In this document: positions 1-10,628 of the stretch, piece by piece
Numbering within the stretch: the first letter of the stretch is position 1
Layout of the letters: each line of letters begins with the position of its first letter
NCBI RefSeq assembly: GCF_025421715.1
Contig: NZ_JAOEFC010000004.1
Location: 1 to 64,000 of the forward strand
DNA length: 64,000 nucleotides
Source: Microbacterium festucae
GTDB lineage: Bacteria > Actinomycetota > Actinomycetes > Actinomycetales > Microbacteriaceae
Direction of reading: 5' to 3'
Program-made: the position numbers and the translations under genes
The notes under the pieces: generated by a model
What the model saw: the letters and a program-made list of their open reading frames with translations, nothing else
Databases searched by the model: none
Told to the model about the DNA's origin: nothing

Positions 1-3
1 AGT

Positions 4-122
4 GTTTCGGCGGCCATAGCGTGAGGGAAACGCCCGGTTACATTCCGAACCCGGAAGCTAAGCCTCACAGCGCCGATGGTACTGCAGGGGGGACCCTGTG
101 GGAGAGTAGGACACCGCCGGAC
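4..122 (+). rRNA. rrf: 5S ribosomal RNA
   Basis: The sequence is a standard bacterial 5S rRNA. The 5' strand around 8-13 (CGGCGG) pairs with CCGCCG around 114-119 to close helix I, and the conserved internal segment with CCGAACCCGGAAG lies near 46-58. The window starts about three bases before it, so this is the distal gene of an rRNA operon whose 16S and 23S genes lie to the left. The ends are approximate by one or two bases. Confidence 0.96.
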
Positions 123-130
123 TTCTTTCA

Positions 131-170
131 AGAAATGGCCACCCAACGCTGGGTGGCCATTTCTGTTTTA
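131..170 (+). terminator. rRNA operon intrinsic terminator
   Basis: A perfect 14-bp stem (131-144 with 151-164) encloses a six-base loop and is followed by a T-rich run (TTCTGTTTTA). It starts nine bases after the 5S gene, as expected for the end of an rrn operon, and isolates the following gene from rRNA transcription. Confidence 0.93.
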
Positions 171-194
171 CGCGACAGTGAGAGGAAGAAGCAG

Positions 195-1919
195 ATGAGC
201 GCAGAGCGACGTCCCGACGGCGAAGACCGTCCCCGTGGAGGTTCGAAGCCGCGCTACACGCCTGCTTCCTCGAGCTCACGTCGACGCGAAGGAGAGCGCC
301 CGTCGGCGCCCCGTTCCGGCGATCGCAAGCCGTACGGCCAGCGCGATGGCGAGCGGAAGCCGTATGAGAAGCGTGACGGCGACCGGAAGCCGTACGGACA
401 GCGCGATGGTGAGCGCAAGCCGTATGAGAAGCGCGACGGCGACCGGAAGCCGTACGAGAAGCGCGACGGCGTCCGTAAGCCGTACGAGAAGCGCGACGGC
501 GACCGTAAGCCGTACGAGAAGCGCGATGGCGACCGGAAGCCTTACGGGCAGCGTGATGGTGAGCGTCGCCCGTACGAGAAGCGTGACGGCGACCGGAAGC
601 CTTACACGCCTCGTGATGGTGAGCGTCGCCCGTACGAGAAGCGCGATGGCGACCGGAAGCCCTACACTCCCCATGACGGTGAGCGTCGCCCGTACGAGAA
701 GCGCGACGGTGATCGCAAGCCGTACACGCCCCGCGATGGCGAGCGGAAGCCGTACGAGAAGCGTGACGGCGACCGCAAGCCGTACACGCCTCGTGATGGT
801 GAGCGTCGCCCGTACGAGAAGCGCGATGGCGACCGCAAGCCCTACACGCCTCGTGATGGTGAGCGTCGCCCGTACGAGAAGCGCGATGGCGACCGCAAGC
901 CCTACACGCCTCGTGATCGCGAGCGCCGCCCGTACGAGAAGCGCGATGGCGAGCGTCGCCCGTACGAGAAGCGCGACGGCGACCGTAAGCCGTACGCGTC
1001 GCGCGACGGGGAGCGTCGCGCCTCCCGCCCGCCGCAGAGCTCGGAGCGGCGCGAAGCGCGCGGCCCCGAGGTCCCCGAGGAGGTCACCGCACGTGACCTG
1101 CCGGGCTCGGCGCGCAACGAACTGAAGACCCTGAGCTCCGAGAACGCCGAGCAGGTCGCCCGTCACCTGGTGATGGCCGCGCGCCTCATCGACGACGACG
1201 CCGCCCTCGCCCACGAGCACGCCCTGGCGGCATCCCGCCGCGCCGGACGCGTGGCCGTCGTGCGCGAGACCGTGGCGATCACCGCCTACGCCGTGGGCGA
1301 CTTCGCCCTGGCACTGCGCGAGCTGCGCACCCACCGCCGGATCTCCGGCAGCGACGAGCAGATCGCGCTCATCGTCGACAGCGAGCGTGGCGTCGGCCGA
1401 CCCGACCGCGCCCTCGAGGCCGGCCGGGGCGTCGACCGCACCGCGCTGCCCGTAGAGGTGCGCGTCGAACTGGCCATCGCGATGTCGGGCGCCCGACTCG
1501 ACCTCGGCGAGACCGAGCGCGCGCTGCAGGAACTCGACATCCCCGAACTCGACCCCGACCGGGCGTTCTCGTGGAGCCCCGCGCTGTTCGCCGCCCGAGC
1601 TGCCGTGCTCGAGGAGCTCGGCCGCGACGAGGAGTCCGCACAGTGGCAGCGCCGCGCCGACGTGGCCGCCGAAGCCCTCGGAGCCGTCGACGCCGACCGC
1701 GAGGTCATCGAGATCGACGAAGTGGAAGAGATCGCCCTCCCCGAGGACGAGCTCGACGAGCTCGACGAGGACAACCTCGAAGCCGACGATTCCGACGAGG
1801 ACGACGACGACGACGCGCACCGCGCCGACGACGAGGCCCCCGCGGCCGAGGACGACGAGCCCGCCGAGGACGACGAGCCTGTTGTGGAGGAGTCGGCACC
1901 GAAGGGCGACGACGACTGA
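195..1919 (+). CDS. Repeat-rich basic/acidic protein with TPR-like core (unknown function)
   Basis: This is a 574-residue protein. ATG at 195 has an AGAGGAAG ribosome site about seven bases upstream; a frame that opens upstream would read through the 5S gene and is rejected. Residues about 44-275 are decapeptide repeats (PYEKRDGDRK type), strongly basic and probably disordered. Residues about 300-500 are Ala/Leu/Glu-rich helices resembling tetratricopeptide repeats. The last 70 residues are almost all Asp/Glu. Related proteins in this family of bacteria carry only vague annotations. A basic arm joined to an acidic tail might suit binding of nucleic acid or ribosomes, but that is inference. 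The stop overlaps the next ATG by one base, so it probably shares a transcript with the HAD gene. Confidence 0.85.
   Translation: MSAERRPDGEDRPRGGSKPRYTPASSSSRRREGERPSAPRSGDRKPYGQRDGERKPYEKRDGDRKPYGQRDGERKPYEKRDGDRKPYEKRDGVRKPYEKRDGDRKPYEKRDGDRKPYGQRDGERRPYEKRDGDRKPYTPRDGERRPYEKRDGDRKPYTPHDGERRPYEKRDGDRKPYTPRDGERKPYEKRDGDRKPYTPRDGERRPYEKRDGDRKPYTPRDGERRPYEKRDGDRKPYTPRDRERRPYEKRDGERRPYEKRDGDRKPYASRDGERRASRPPQSSERREARGPEVPEEVTARDLPGSARNELKTLSSENAEQVARHLVMAARLIDDDAALAHEHALAASRRAGRVAVVRETVAITAYAVGDFALALRELRTHRRISGSDEQIALIVDSERGVGRPDRALEAGRGVDRTALPVEVRVELAIAMSGARLDLGETERALQELDIPELDPDRAFSWSPALFAARAAVLEELGRDEESAQWQRRADVAAEALGAVDADREVIEIDEVEEIALPEDELDELDEDNLEADDSDEDDDDDAHRADDEAPAAEDDEPAEDDEPVVEESAPKGDDD
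330..1019 (+). repeat. In-frame 30-bp tandem repeats (about 23 copies)
   Basis: The coding sequence repeats with a 30-bp period encoding PY-x-x-RDG-x-R-[KR]. There is a higher-order 60-bp period because PYEKRDGDRK alternates with PYGQRDGER or PYTPRDGER units. Single-base drift between units is mostly synonymous. The array is a likely site of copy-number change. Confidence 0.9.
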
Positions 1920-2950
1920 TGGCGCTGTTCGCCAGCCGCGCGCGCACCCCGCTCGACGGCGTCGACCTGGTGCTCGCCGACCTCGACGGCGTGGTCTACG
2001 CCGGCCCCGGCGCCCTGCCCCACGCGGTCGAGAGCCTCAACCGCGCCGGGGAGAGCCGGCGGCTCGCCTACATCACCAACAACGCCTCCCGACGCGATGC
2101 GACCGTCGCCGCGCACCTGCGCGAACTCGGCCTGCACACCGATCCGGGGGACGTCGTCACCAGCCCGCAGGCCGCGGTCCGGCTGTTGAAGGAGCGGGTG
2201 CCCGTCGGGTCGACGATCCTCATCATCGGCGGCGACGGCCTCGTGTTCGAAGCCGAGAAGGCCGGCTACGTCGTCACCCGCAGCGCCGACGACGCCCCCG
2301 CCGCCGTCGTGCAGGGCTTCGCGCCCGACGTGGGCTGGGAGCATCTGGCCGAGGCCGCCTACGCGCTGGCGACCCCCGAAGAAGACGGCGGCATCCCCTG
2401 GATCGCCACCAACACCGACTGGACGATCCCTCAGGCGCGCGGCATCGCCCCGGGAAACGGCACGCTCGTCTCCGCGGTGCACACCGCGGTGAGCCGCCTC
2501 GCGACCGTCGCGGGCAAGCCCGAACGGGCCATCTTCGACGTCGCGGTGGCGCGGTTCGCCGCCTCTTCGCCGCTGTTCATCGGCGACCGGCTCGACACCG
2601 ACATCGCCGGCGCCCAGGCCGCCGGCATCCCCTCGGTGCTTGTGCTCACCGGCGTCGACCGGCCCAAGCATGTGCTGGCCGCCCCCACGGTCTCGCGTCC
2701 CACTTACATCGTCGGCGACCTGCGCGAACTGCACGAGCCCTATCCTGCGACCGTCGTCAAGGGCGATGCGACGTGGGTCGGCCGCGCGGGCGTGCAGGTC
2801 GACGGCGCCGACCTGCGCATCCTCGCCGAGGGCGACCGGCCCGTCGACCTGCTGCGGGCCGCGAGTGCCGCCATCTGGAACTCGGGGCGCGCCATCTACG
2901 GGTTCCGCGTGCCGGAGCGGCTCTACGCCGATCCGTTCCACCGTCCCTGA
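1919..2950 (+). CDS. HAD-IIA family (NagD-like) phosphatase
   Basis: This 343-residue protein is a haloacid-dehalogenase superfamily hydrolase of subfamily IIA. Motif I is DLDGVVYAG near residue 22, the TNNAS signature follows near residue 51, and motif IV (IGDRLDTDIAGAQAAG) lies in the C-terminal half. The family dephosphorylates small phosphorylated metabolites such as sugar phosphates or glycerol phosphate; the substrate is not predictable here. A tail of about 70 residues after the HAD fold has no motif I recognise. ATG at 1919 overlaps the upstream TGA. It lies upstream of tlyA, a common actinobacterial arrangement. Confidence 0.92.
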   Translation: MALFASRARTPLDGVDLVLADLDGVVYAGPGALPHAVESLNRAGESRRLAYITNNASRRDATVAAHLRELGLHTDPGDVVTSPQAAVRLLKERVPVGSTILIIGGDGLVFEAEKAGYVVTRSADDAPAAVVQGFAPDVGWEHLAEAAYALATPEEDGGIPWIATNTDWTIPQARGIAPGNGTLVSAVHTAVSRLATVAGKPERAIFDVAVARFAASSPLFIGDRLDTDIAGAQAAGIPSVLVLTGVDRPKHVLAAPTVSRPTYIVGDLRELHEPYPATVVKGDATWVGRAGVQVDGADLRILAEGDRPVDLLRAASAAIWNSGRAIYGFRVPERLYADPFHRP

Positions 2951-2974
2951 CCGCGCCCCGCGTATCGTGGAGGC

Positions 2975-3139
2975 ATGTCGATGGATGCCGCGCCGCACGA
3001 CCGCAGTCATGACGACCTGCTCTCCGCGCTCGAGGTGATCGAGGAACAGCCGCTCGCCGAACGCGTGCCCGCCTACGCCGCCCTCCACGACGAACTCGCC
3101 AAGCGCCTCGAGTCCGGGCCCCGCGAGAGCGCCGGATGA
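2975..3139 (+). CDS. Small 54-residue protein upstream of tlyA
   Basis: An open frame of 54 codons begins with ATG at 2975 behind GGAGG (2969-2973). Its TGA overlaps the ATG of tlyA in an ATGA arrangement. The product (starts MSMDAAPHDR) is helical and acidic, with regularly spaced Leu, Ala and Glu and no membrane segment. Codon third positions are rich in G and C, as in neighbouring genes, and the ribosome site and coupling argue that it is real. The function is unknown; it may be a small partner of, or translational lead-in to, TlyA. A TATCGT hexamer lies six bases before the start codon. Confidence 0.8.
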   Translation: MSMDAAPHDRSHDDLLSALEVIEEQPLAERVPAYAALHDELAKRLESGPRESAG

Positions 3140-3948
3140 CGGCGCGCCTGGACGCGGCCCTGGCCGCACGCGGCCTCGCGCGCTCCCGCACCCACGCGGC
3201 GCAGCTGATCGAGCAGGGGCTGGTCACCGTCGACGGTCGCGGGGTCGTCAAGCCCTCGACCAAGGTCGACGACACGGCCGACCTCGCCGTTGCGGCATCC
3301 GACCACTACGTCAGCCGCGCCGCGCACAAGCTCATCGCGGGACTCGACGCCTTCCCGATCAGCGTGGCCGGGCGCCTCGCCCTCGACATGGGCGCCTCGA
3401 CCGGCGGGTTCACCCAGGTGCTGCGCGAGCGCGGCGCCGACCCGGTGATCGCGATCGACGTGGGCCACGGGCAGCTGTCGCCCACCGTCGCCGCCGACCC
3501 CGGCGTGATCGCGGTCGAGGGCTTCAACGTGCGCTACATGACGGCGCCGTCGCTGGCCGAGGCCGCCGGCACCGCCGCGCGGCCCACGCTGATCACCGGC
3601 GACCTCTCGTTCATCTCGCTCACCCACGTGCTGCCGGCGGTCGCCGGTGTCTCCGACCCCGACACCGACATCGTGCTGCTGATCAAACCCCAGTTCGAGG
3701 TCGGGCGCACCGGCGTGCGCGAGGGGCTCGTCACCGACCCCGGCCGCCGTATCGATGCCGTCGCCGGCGTGCTGTGGTCGGCGTGGGACCAGGGGCTGGG
3801 CACCTTCGGACTCATCGCGAGCCCGATCGTCGGCACCCACGGCAACGCCGAGTTCGTGGCCTGGCTGCGCCCGGCGGCGGGGACGGGCGAGCAGGGCAAT
3901 CCGACAGAATGGTTGCAGACCGTGAACGATCTGGCAGGAGAGGCATGA
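3136..3948 (+). CDS. tlyA: TlyA rRNA 2'-O-methyltransferase
   Basis: The 270-residue protein begins with an S4 RNA-binding domain (residues about 1-60, ARGLARSRTHAAQLIEQGLV) followed by an FtsJ-type Rossmann methyltransferase. The SAM-binding stretch is LALDMGASTGGFTQVL near residue 80, and later family motifs include GDLSFISL and KPQFEVGR. TlyA enzymes methylate the 2'-OH of cytidines in 16S and 23S rRNA using SAM, which in mycobacteria sets capreomycin sensitivity. ATG at 3136 overlaps the stop of the small upstream gene, and its own stop overlaps nadK by four bases. Confidence 0.95.
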   Translation: MTARLDAALAARGLARSRTHAAQLIEQGLVTVDGRGVVKPSTKVDDTADLAVAASDHYVSRAAHKLIAGLDAFPISVAGRLALDMGASTGGFTQVLRERGADPVIAIDVGHGQLSPTVAADPGVIAVEGFNVRYMTAPSLAEAAGTAARPTLITGDLSFISLTHVLPAVAGVSDPDTDIVLLIKPQFEVGRTGVREGLVTDPGRRIDAVAGVLWSAWDQGLGTFGLIASPIVGTHGNAEFVAWLRPAAGTGEQGNPTEWLQTVNDLAGEA

Positions 3949-4868
3949 CCGACGCCGCACGCTACGTCCTGGTAGTCGGTCACGCCCGCCGCGCCGACAC
4001 CGTCGTCGCGGCCCGCCGCGTGATCGCCGCGCTCTCGGCCGCCGGCCTGTCGGCCGTGCTGCCGGCCGAAGACGACGAGCACGGCGCCGTCCTCGACGGT
4101 GCGGGGCCCCTGCTCACGCTCGGCGTCGACGTGCAGGTCGACGAGCTCGAACTCGCCGTCGTCCTCGGCGGCGACGGCACCATCCTGCGCGCCGCCGAAC
4201 TCGTCCGCGACGGCACCGCGCCCATCCTCGGCATCAACATGGGCCACGTCGGCTTCCTTGCCGAGATCGAGCCCGACGTGCTCGACGACGCCATGCGCCG
4301 CGTCATCGCCTGCGAGTACGAGGTCGAGGAGCGCATGGCGCTGCACGTCGCCGTGCTCGATGAGGCCGGCACCGTCGCCTACGAGACGTTCGCGCTCAAC
4401 GAGGCCACCGTCGAGAAGGCGGCCCGCGAGCGCATGATGGAAGTGGTCATCGAGATCGACGAGCGCCCGCTGTCGAGCTTCGGATGCGACGGCGTCGTCG
4501 TCTCGACTCCCACCGGCTCCACCGCCTACAACTTCTCCGCCGGCGGTCCGGTGATCTGGCCCTCCGTGGAGGCGATCGCCGTCGTGCCGCTGTCGGCGCA
4601 CGCCCTCTTCGCCCGCCCGCTCGTGGTCGGCCCCGAGGCGTCGGTCGCCATCGAGGTGCTCGCCCGCACCGACGGCACCGGCATCCTCTGGTGCGACGGG
4701 CGCCGGTCGCACGACCTGCCGCCGGGCGCGCGCGTCGTGATGCGGCGCTCCGACGTGCCGGTGCGCCTGGCGCGCCTGCATCCGGCCGCCTTCGGCGACC
4801 GTCTCGTGCGCAAGTTCCGTCTGCCCGTCACCGGATGGCGGGGACCGGCCACCGAGGGCGTCTCGTGA
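3945..4868 (+). CDS. nadK: NAD kinase
   Basis: The 307-residue protein phosphorylates NAD+ to NADP+ in the cytoplasm. It has the family GGDGT motif (LGGDGTILRAAEL near residue 70), the NE/A segment (FALNEATVEKA) and the substrate loop CDGVVVSTPTGSTAY near residues 182-196. The length is normal for actinobacterial NadK. The ATG overlaps the tlyA stop (ATGA) and the TGA overlaps the recN GTG, so tlyA-nadK-recN reads as one translationally coupled unit, the usual order in Actinobacteria. Confidence 0.96.
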   Translation: MTDAARYVLVVGHARRADTVVAARRVIAALSAAGLSAVLPAEDDEHGAVLDGAGPLLTLGVDVQVDELELAVVLGGDGTILRAAELVRDGTAPILGINMGHVGFLAEIEPDVLDDAMRRVIACEYEVEERMALHVAVLDEAGTVAYETFALNEATVEKAARERMMEVVIEIDERPLSSFGCDGVVVSTPTGSTAYNFSAGGPVIWPSVEAIAVVPLSAHALFARPLVVGPEASVAIEVLARTDGTGILWCDGRRSHDLPPGARVVMRRSDVPVRLARLHPAAFGDRLVRKFRLPVTGWRGPATEGVS

Positions 4869-6568
4869 TCGAGCAGATGACCCTGCGCGACCTCGGCGTC
4901 ATCGCGGATGCGACGCTGCCGATCGGCGCCGGGTTCACCGCGATCACCGGCGAGACCGGCGCCGGCAAGACGATGGTCGTCACCGGGCTCGGCCTGCTGC
5001 TGGGTGCCCGCGCCGACTCGGCCGCCGTGCGCGGCGGTGCCGACAGCGCGCGTGTGGACGGACTGTGGGTCGTGCCCGAGAACGGCGCGATCGCCGACCG
5101 CGTGCAGGAGGCCGGGGGAGAGGTCGAACCCCTCGGCGACGGCACCGCCGAGCTCTACCTCGGCCGCTCGCTGACCGCCGAGGGCCGCAGTCGCGCGACC
5201 GTCGGCGGCCGCACCGCTCCGGCCGGCGTGCTCGCCGACCTCGCCGACCTGCTCGTGGTCGTGCACGGCCAGTCCGACCAGCTGCGGCTGAAGTCGGCCG
5301 CCGCTCAGCGCGACGCCCTCGACCGGTTCGGCGGGCCCGTCGTCGCCGAGGCGCTCACCGCCTACCGCACGGCCTTCGGGGCGTGGAAGTCGGCCGCCGC
5401 CGAGCTGGACGCGCTCACCGCCGACCGCGCCGCCCGTGCGCAGGAGGCCGCCGAACTGCGCGCCGCCCTCGCCGAGATCGAAGAGGTCGACCCGCAGCCG
5501 GGGGAGGACCTCCAGCTCACCCAGCGTGCCGAGCGCCTCGCGCACGCCGAAGAGCTGCGCGTGGCCGCCGCCAGCGCCCACGAGTCGCTCTCCAGCGAAG
5601 ACGACCGCCCCGACGTGACCGCGCTGCTGGCCGAAGCGCGCCGCGCGCTCGAGCGCGCCGCCGACAGCGACAGCGCCCTCGGCGACCTCGCCGCCCAGCT
5701 CGAGGAGATCGGCTACCGCATCGCCGACCTGTCGGGCGAGCTCAGCGCCTACCTCGCCGACCTCGACGAGACCGGCCCGCACGAGCTGGCCGCCGTCGAA
5801 GAGCGCCGCGCCGCGGTGAACGCCCTCGTGCGCACCCACGGCACCCTCGACGAGGTGCTCGCCCTCGCCGACACCGGCGCGCGGCGCCTGGCCGAACTCG
5901 ACGACGACGGCGACCGCGCCGAGCGGCTCGAGGCCGAGCGCGACGCCGCCCGCACCGCCCTCGACACCGCCGGCGACGCACTCACCGCCGCACGCACCGC
6001 CGCCGCGACGCGCCTGTCGGCCGCCGTCACCGACGAGCTGCGACACCTCGCCCTGCCCGACGCGACCCTCGTGGTCTCCGTCGACAGCGGGGCCGAGAGC
6101 GCGTCGGGCCGCGACGAGGTGACGATCCTGCTCGCCCCGCATCCCGGCGCCACCCCGCGCCCCGTCGCCCGCAGCGCCTCGGGTGGTGAGCTCAGCCGCG
6201 TCATGCTCGCCATCGAGGTGGTGCTGGCCGCGGTCGACCCGGTGCCGACCTTCGTGTTCGACGAGGTGGATGCCGGCATCGGCGGCGCCGCCGCCATCGA
6301 GGTCGGCCGTCGGCTGGCGCAGCTGGCGCGGTCGAGTCAGGTGATCGCCGTCACCCACCTCGCCCAGGTGGCCGCCTTCGCCTCCAACCACCTGACGGTG
6401 GTCAAGTCCCACGACGGCTCGGTCACGGCATCCAGCGTGCAGGCCCTCGCCGGCGCCGAACGCGAGGCGGAGATGGCCCGACTGCTGTCGGGGATGCCCG
6501 ATTCGCCCGCCGCACTCGAACACGCTCGGGAACTGCTGAGCTTGGCCGATCCACGACTGATAGGATGA
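4865..6568 (+). CDS. recN: DNA repair protein RecN
   Basis: RecN is an SMC-like ATPase that tethers DNA during double-strand break repair. The 567-residue protein has Walker A (GETGAGKT) near residue 33, a long Ala/Glu/Arg-rich coiled-coil centre (about 180-400), the ABC-type signature SASGGELSR near residue 438 and Walker B FVFDEVDAGIGG near 461. GTG at 4865 is chosen because it overlaps the nadK stop and gives the typical N-terminus (IEQMTLRDLGVI). pyrG follows after six bases. Confidence 0.95.
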   Translation: MIEQMTLRDLGVIADATLPIGAGFTAITGETGAGKTMVVTGLGLLLGARADSAAVRGGADSARVDGLWVVPENGAIADRVQEAGGEVEPLGDGTAELYLGRSLTAEGRSRATVGGRTAPAGVLADLADLLVVVHGQSDQLRLKSAAAQRDALDRFGGPVVAEALTAYRTAFGAWKSAAAELDALTADRAARAQEAAELRAALAEIEEVDPQPGEDLQLTQRAERLAHAEELRVAAASAHESLSSEDDRPDVTALLAEARRALERAADSDSALGDLAAQLEEIGYRIADLSGELSAYLADLDETGPHELAAVEERRAAVNALVRTHGTLDEVLALADTGARRLAELDDDGDRAERLEAERDAARTALDTAGDALTAARTAAATRLSAAVTDELRHLALPDATLVVSVDSGAESASGRDEVTILLAPHPGATPRPVARSASGGELSRVMLAIEVVLAAVDPVPTFVFDEVDAGIGGAAAIEVGRRLAQLARSSQVIAVTHLAQVAAFASNHLTVVKSHDGSVTASSVQALAGAEREAEMARLLSGMPDSPAALEHARELLSLADPRLIG

Positions 6569-8932
<2,364 letters not shown>

Positions 8933-8936
<4 letters not shown>

Positions 8937-9865
8937 AGCTCGAACGCGCCGTCGACGCCTACCTCAGGCACACGTCGATCGAGCGCGGGCTGTCGGAGCA
9001 CACCGTCGCCGCCTATCGCCGCGACCTCGCCGTCTACCGGTCGTGGCTGCGCGAGCACGACGTCACCGACACCGGCGAGGTGACGGCGGCGCTCGTGGCC
9101 GACTTCGCCGCCGCGCAGGCCCGGCGCGAGCCGCCGCCGGCGGCGACGAGTCTCGCGCGGCTGCAGTCGTCGGTGCGCGGCTTCCACCGCTTCCTCGCCC
9201 GCGAGGGCATCGCCGAGGGCGACCCCGGCGCCCGGCTGCGGCCGCCCAAGATGCCGCAGCGGCTGCCCAAGGCGCTGACCATCACCCAGGTGGAGGCGCT
9301 GCTGGATGCCGCCGGCCCCACCCCCGGCGCCGACGTCGCCGCGGGCGAGGGCACCCTCATCCCGCTGCGCGACCGCGCCCTGCTCGAGCTCCTCTACGCC
9401 ACCGGCGCCCGCGTGTCGGAGGTGGTGCAGCTCGACGTCGACGACCTCGCCCACGGCGACGTGCTGCGGGTGCGCGGCAAGGGATCGAAGGAGCGCATCG
9501 TGCCCGTGGGCTCCTACGCCCGCGCCGCCGTCGACGCCTATCTGGCGCGGGCCCGCCCTGAACTGTCGCGGCGCGGCCGTGCCAGCGCGCGCCTGTTCCT
9601 CGGCGCCCGCGGGGCGCCCCTCAGCCGGCAGAGCGCGTGGCTGGTCATGCAGCAGGCCGCCGAGCGGGCGCAGCTGAGCGCGCACGTCTCGCCGCACACG
9701 CTGCGCCACTCGTTCGCGACCCACCTGCTGCAGGGCGGGGCCGACGTGCGGGTCGTGCAGGAACTGCTCGGCCACGCCTCGGTGGCCACCACCCAGATCT
9801 ACACGCACGTCACCGTCGACGCCCTCCGCGACGTCTACGTCACCTCCCACCCGCGCGCCCGCTGA
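8933..9865 (+). CDS. xerD: Site-specific tyrosine recombinase XerD
   Basis: The 310-residue recombinase resolves chromosome dimers at dif with XerC. The N-terminal SAM-like core-binding domain spans residues about 1-95. The catalytic domain follows with the first Arg in ATGARVSEV, the HxxR box in [12 protein letters not shown], the second His in [16 protein letters not shown] and the nucleophile Tyr in the same segment. The position upstream of parA-scpAB is the conserved actinobacterial place for xerD, so it is a housekeeping gene and not a phage integrase. GTG at 8933 overlaps the Nudix stop. Confidence 0.95.
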
Positions 9866-9897
9866 CCCCGGCGCGGGGTTCTCACGGCCGCCCGGCC

Positions 9898-9925
9898 TTG
9901 TCGCGCCGGGGCCCGGCGCGACAAT
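9898..9925 (+). promoter_or_regulatory. 27-bp palindrome spanning the VKOR-cassette promoter
   Basis: TTGTCGCGCCGGG (9898-9910) is followed by a single G and its exact reverse complement (9912-9924). The left end can serve as a -35 (TTGTCG) and the right end as a -10 (GACAAT, 9920-9925) with a 16-base spacer. That would put transcription start at about the GTG at 9932. A bound dimeric regulator would block polymerase. Alternatively the hairpin may end xerD transcripts, but no T-run follows on the plus strand. Confidence 0.55.
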
Positions 9926-9931
9926 GGGGGA

Positions 9932-10558
9932 GTGAGCACCGACCTCAACGCGCGCCCCGACGAGACGGCATCCGGTCTGCGGCCGCCGCGCGCCCTCGCG
10001 ATCTGGTGGATCGTGGCGGGCCTGGCCGGCTGGACGGTGTCGTTCCTGCTGTACCTCGAGTACATCGGCCAGCTCACCGGCGGCGACGCGCTCATCAGCT
10101 GCGACATCAGCCCCATCGTCACCTGCGGTCCGAACCTGCTGAGTCCGGGCGGCAACCTGCTGGGCTTCTCGAACTCGCTCATCGGCATCGTGCTGTTCCT
10201 CGGCCCGGTGTACGCCGGGGTGAGCGCGCTGGCCGTGCGCGGCGGGATGCGCGCCTGGTACTGGCGCGTCTACGCGCTGTTCGTGCTCGGCGGGTTCCTG
10301 TTCGTGCACGTGCTGGCCTACCGCAGCGTGTTCGAGTACGGCTCGCTGTGCCCGTGGTGCATGGTCGTGTGGCTCGTGACGATCCCGCTGCTGTGGACCG
10401 TCGCCGGCTGGACGCTGCGCGCAGGGGTGTGGGGCGGCGGGCGCCGCGCGGGCGCCGCGATCCTCTCGTGGCTGCCGCTCATCGTCGTCGTCGACTACCT
10501 GATCATCGCGGTGGCCGCCCAGGTGCGCCTCGACGTGATCGGCAGTCTTCTCGGCTGA
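9932..10558 (+). CDS. Vitamin K epoxide reductase (VKOR) family membrane protein
   Basis: The 208-residue protein has about five hydrophobic segments. Its VKOR signatures are the loop Cys pair and Ser in SCDISPIVTC...GFSNSLIG (residues about 54-88) and the catalytic CPWC near residue 143. Bacterial VKORs reoxidise DsbA-like thioredoxins using quinone and so drive disulfide formation outside the membrane. In many actinobacteria VKOR replaces DsbB. The likely partner is the DsbA-like gene two positions downstream (11852-12931). GTG at 9932 lies six bases after a GACAAT hexamer. Confidence 0.92.
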   Translation: MSTDLNARPDETASGLRPPRALAIWWIVAGLAGWTVSFLLYLEYIGQLTGGDALISCDISPIVTCGPNLLSPGGNLLGFSNSLIGIVLFLGPVYAGVSALAVRGGMRAWYWRVYALFVLGGFLFVHVLAYRSVFEYGSLCPWCMVVWLVTIPLLWTVAGWTLRAGVWGGGRRAGAAILSWLPLIVVVDYLIIAVAAQVRLDVIGSLLG

Positions 10559-10628
10559 CGGCGACCCGGGGGATTATCTCCGGCGAGACCGGCCGCGCCC
10601 GGGGGAGCCTCCTTCCCACAATGGGGGT

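Noticed and set aside
21..194. In-frame extension of the first large gene back through the 5S rRNA
   Set aside because: The region is clearly 5S rRNA and its terminator; ATG at 195 has its own ribosome site.
276..1820. Long open frames antisense to the repeat-rich gene
   Set aside because: They arise from the GC-rich repeats and lack ribosome sites; codon third positions do not fit a gene on that strand.
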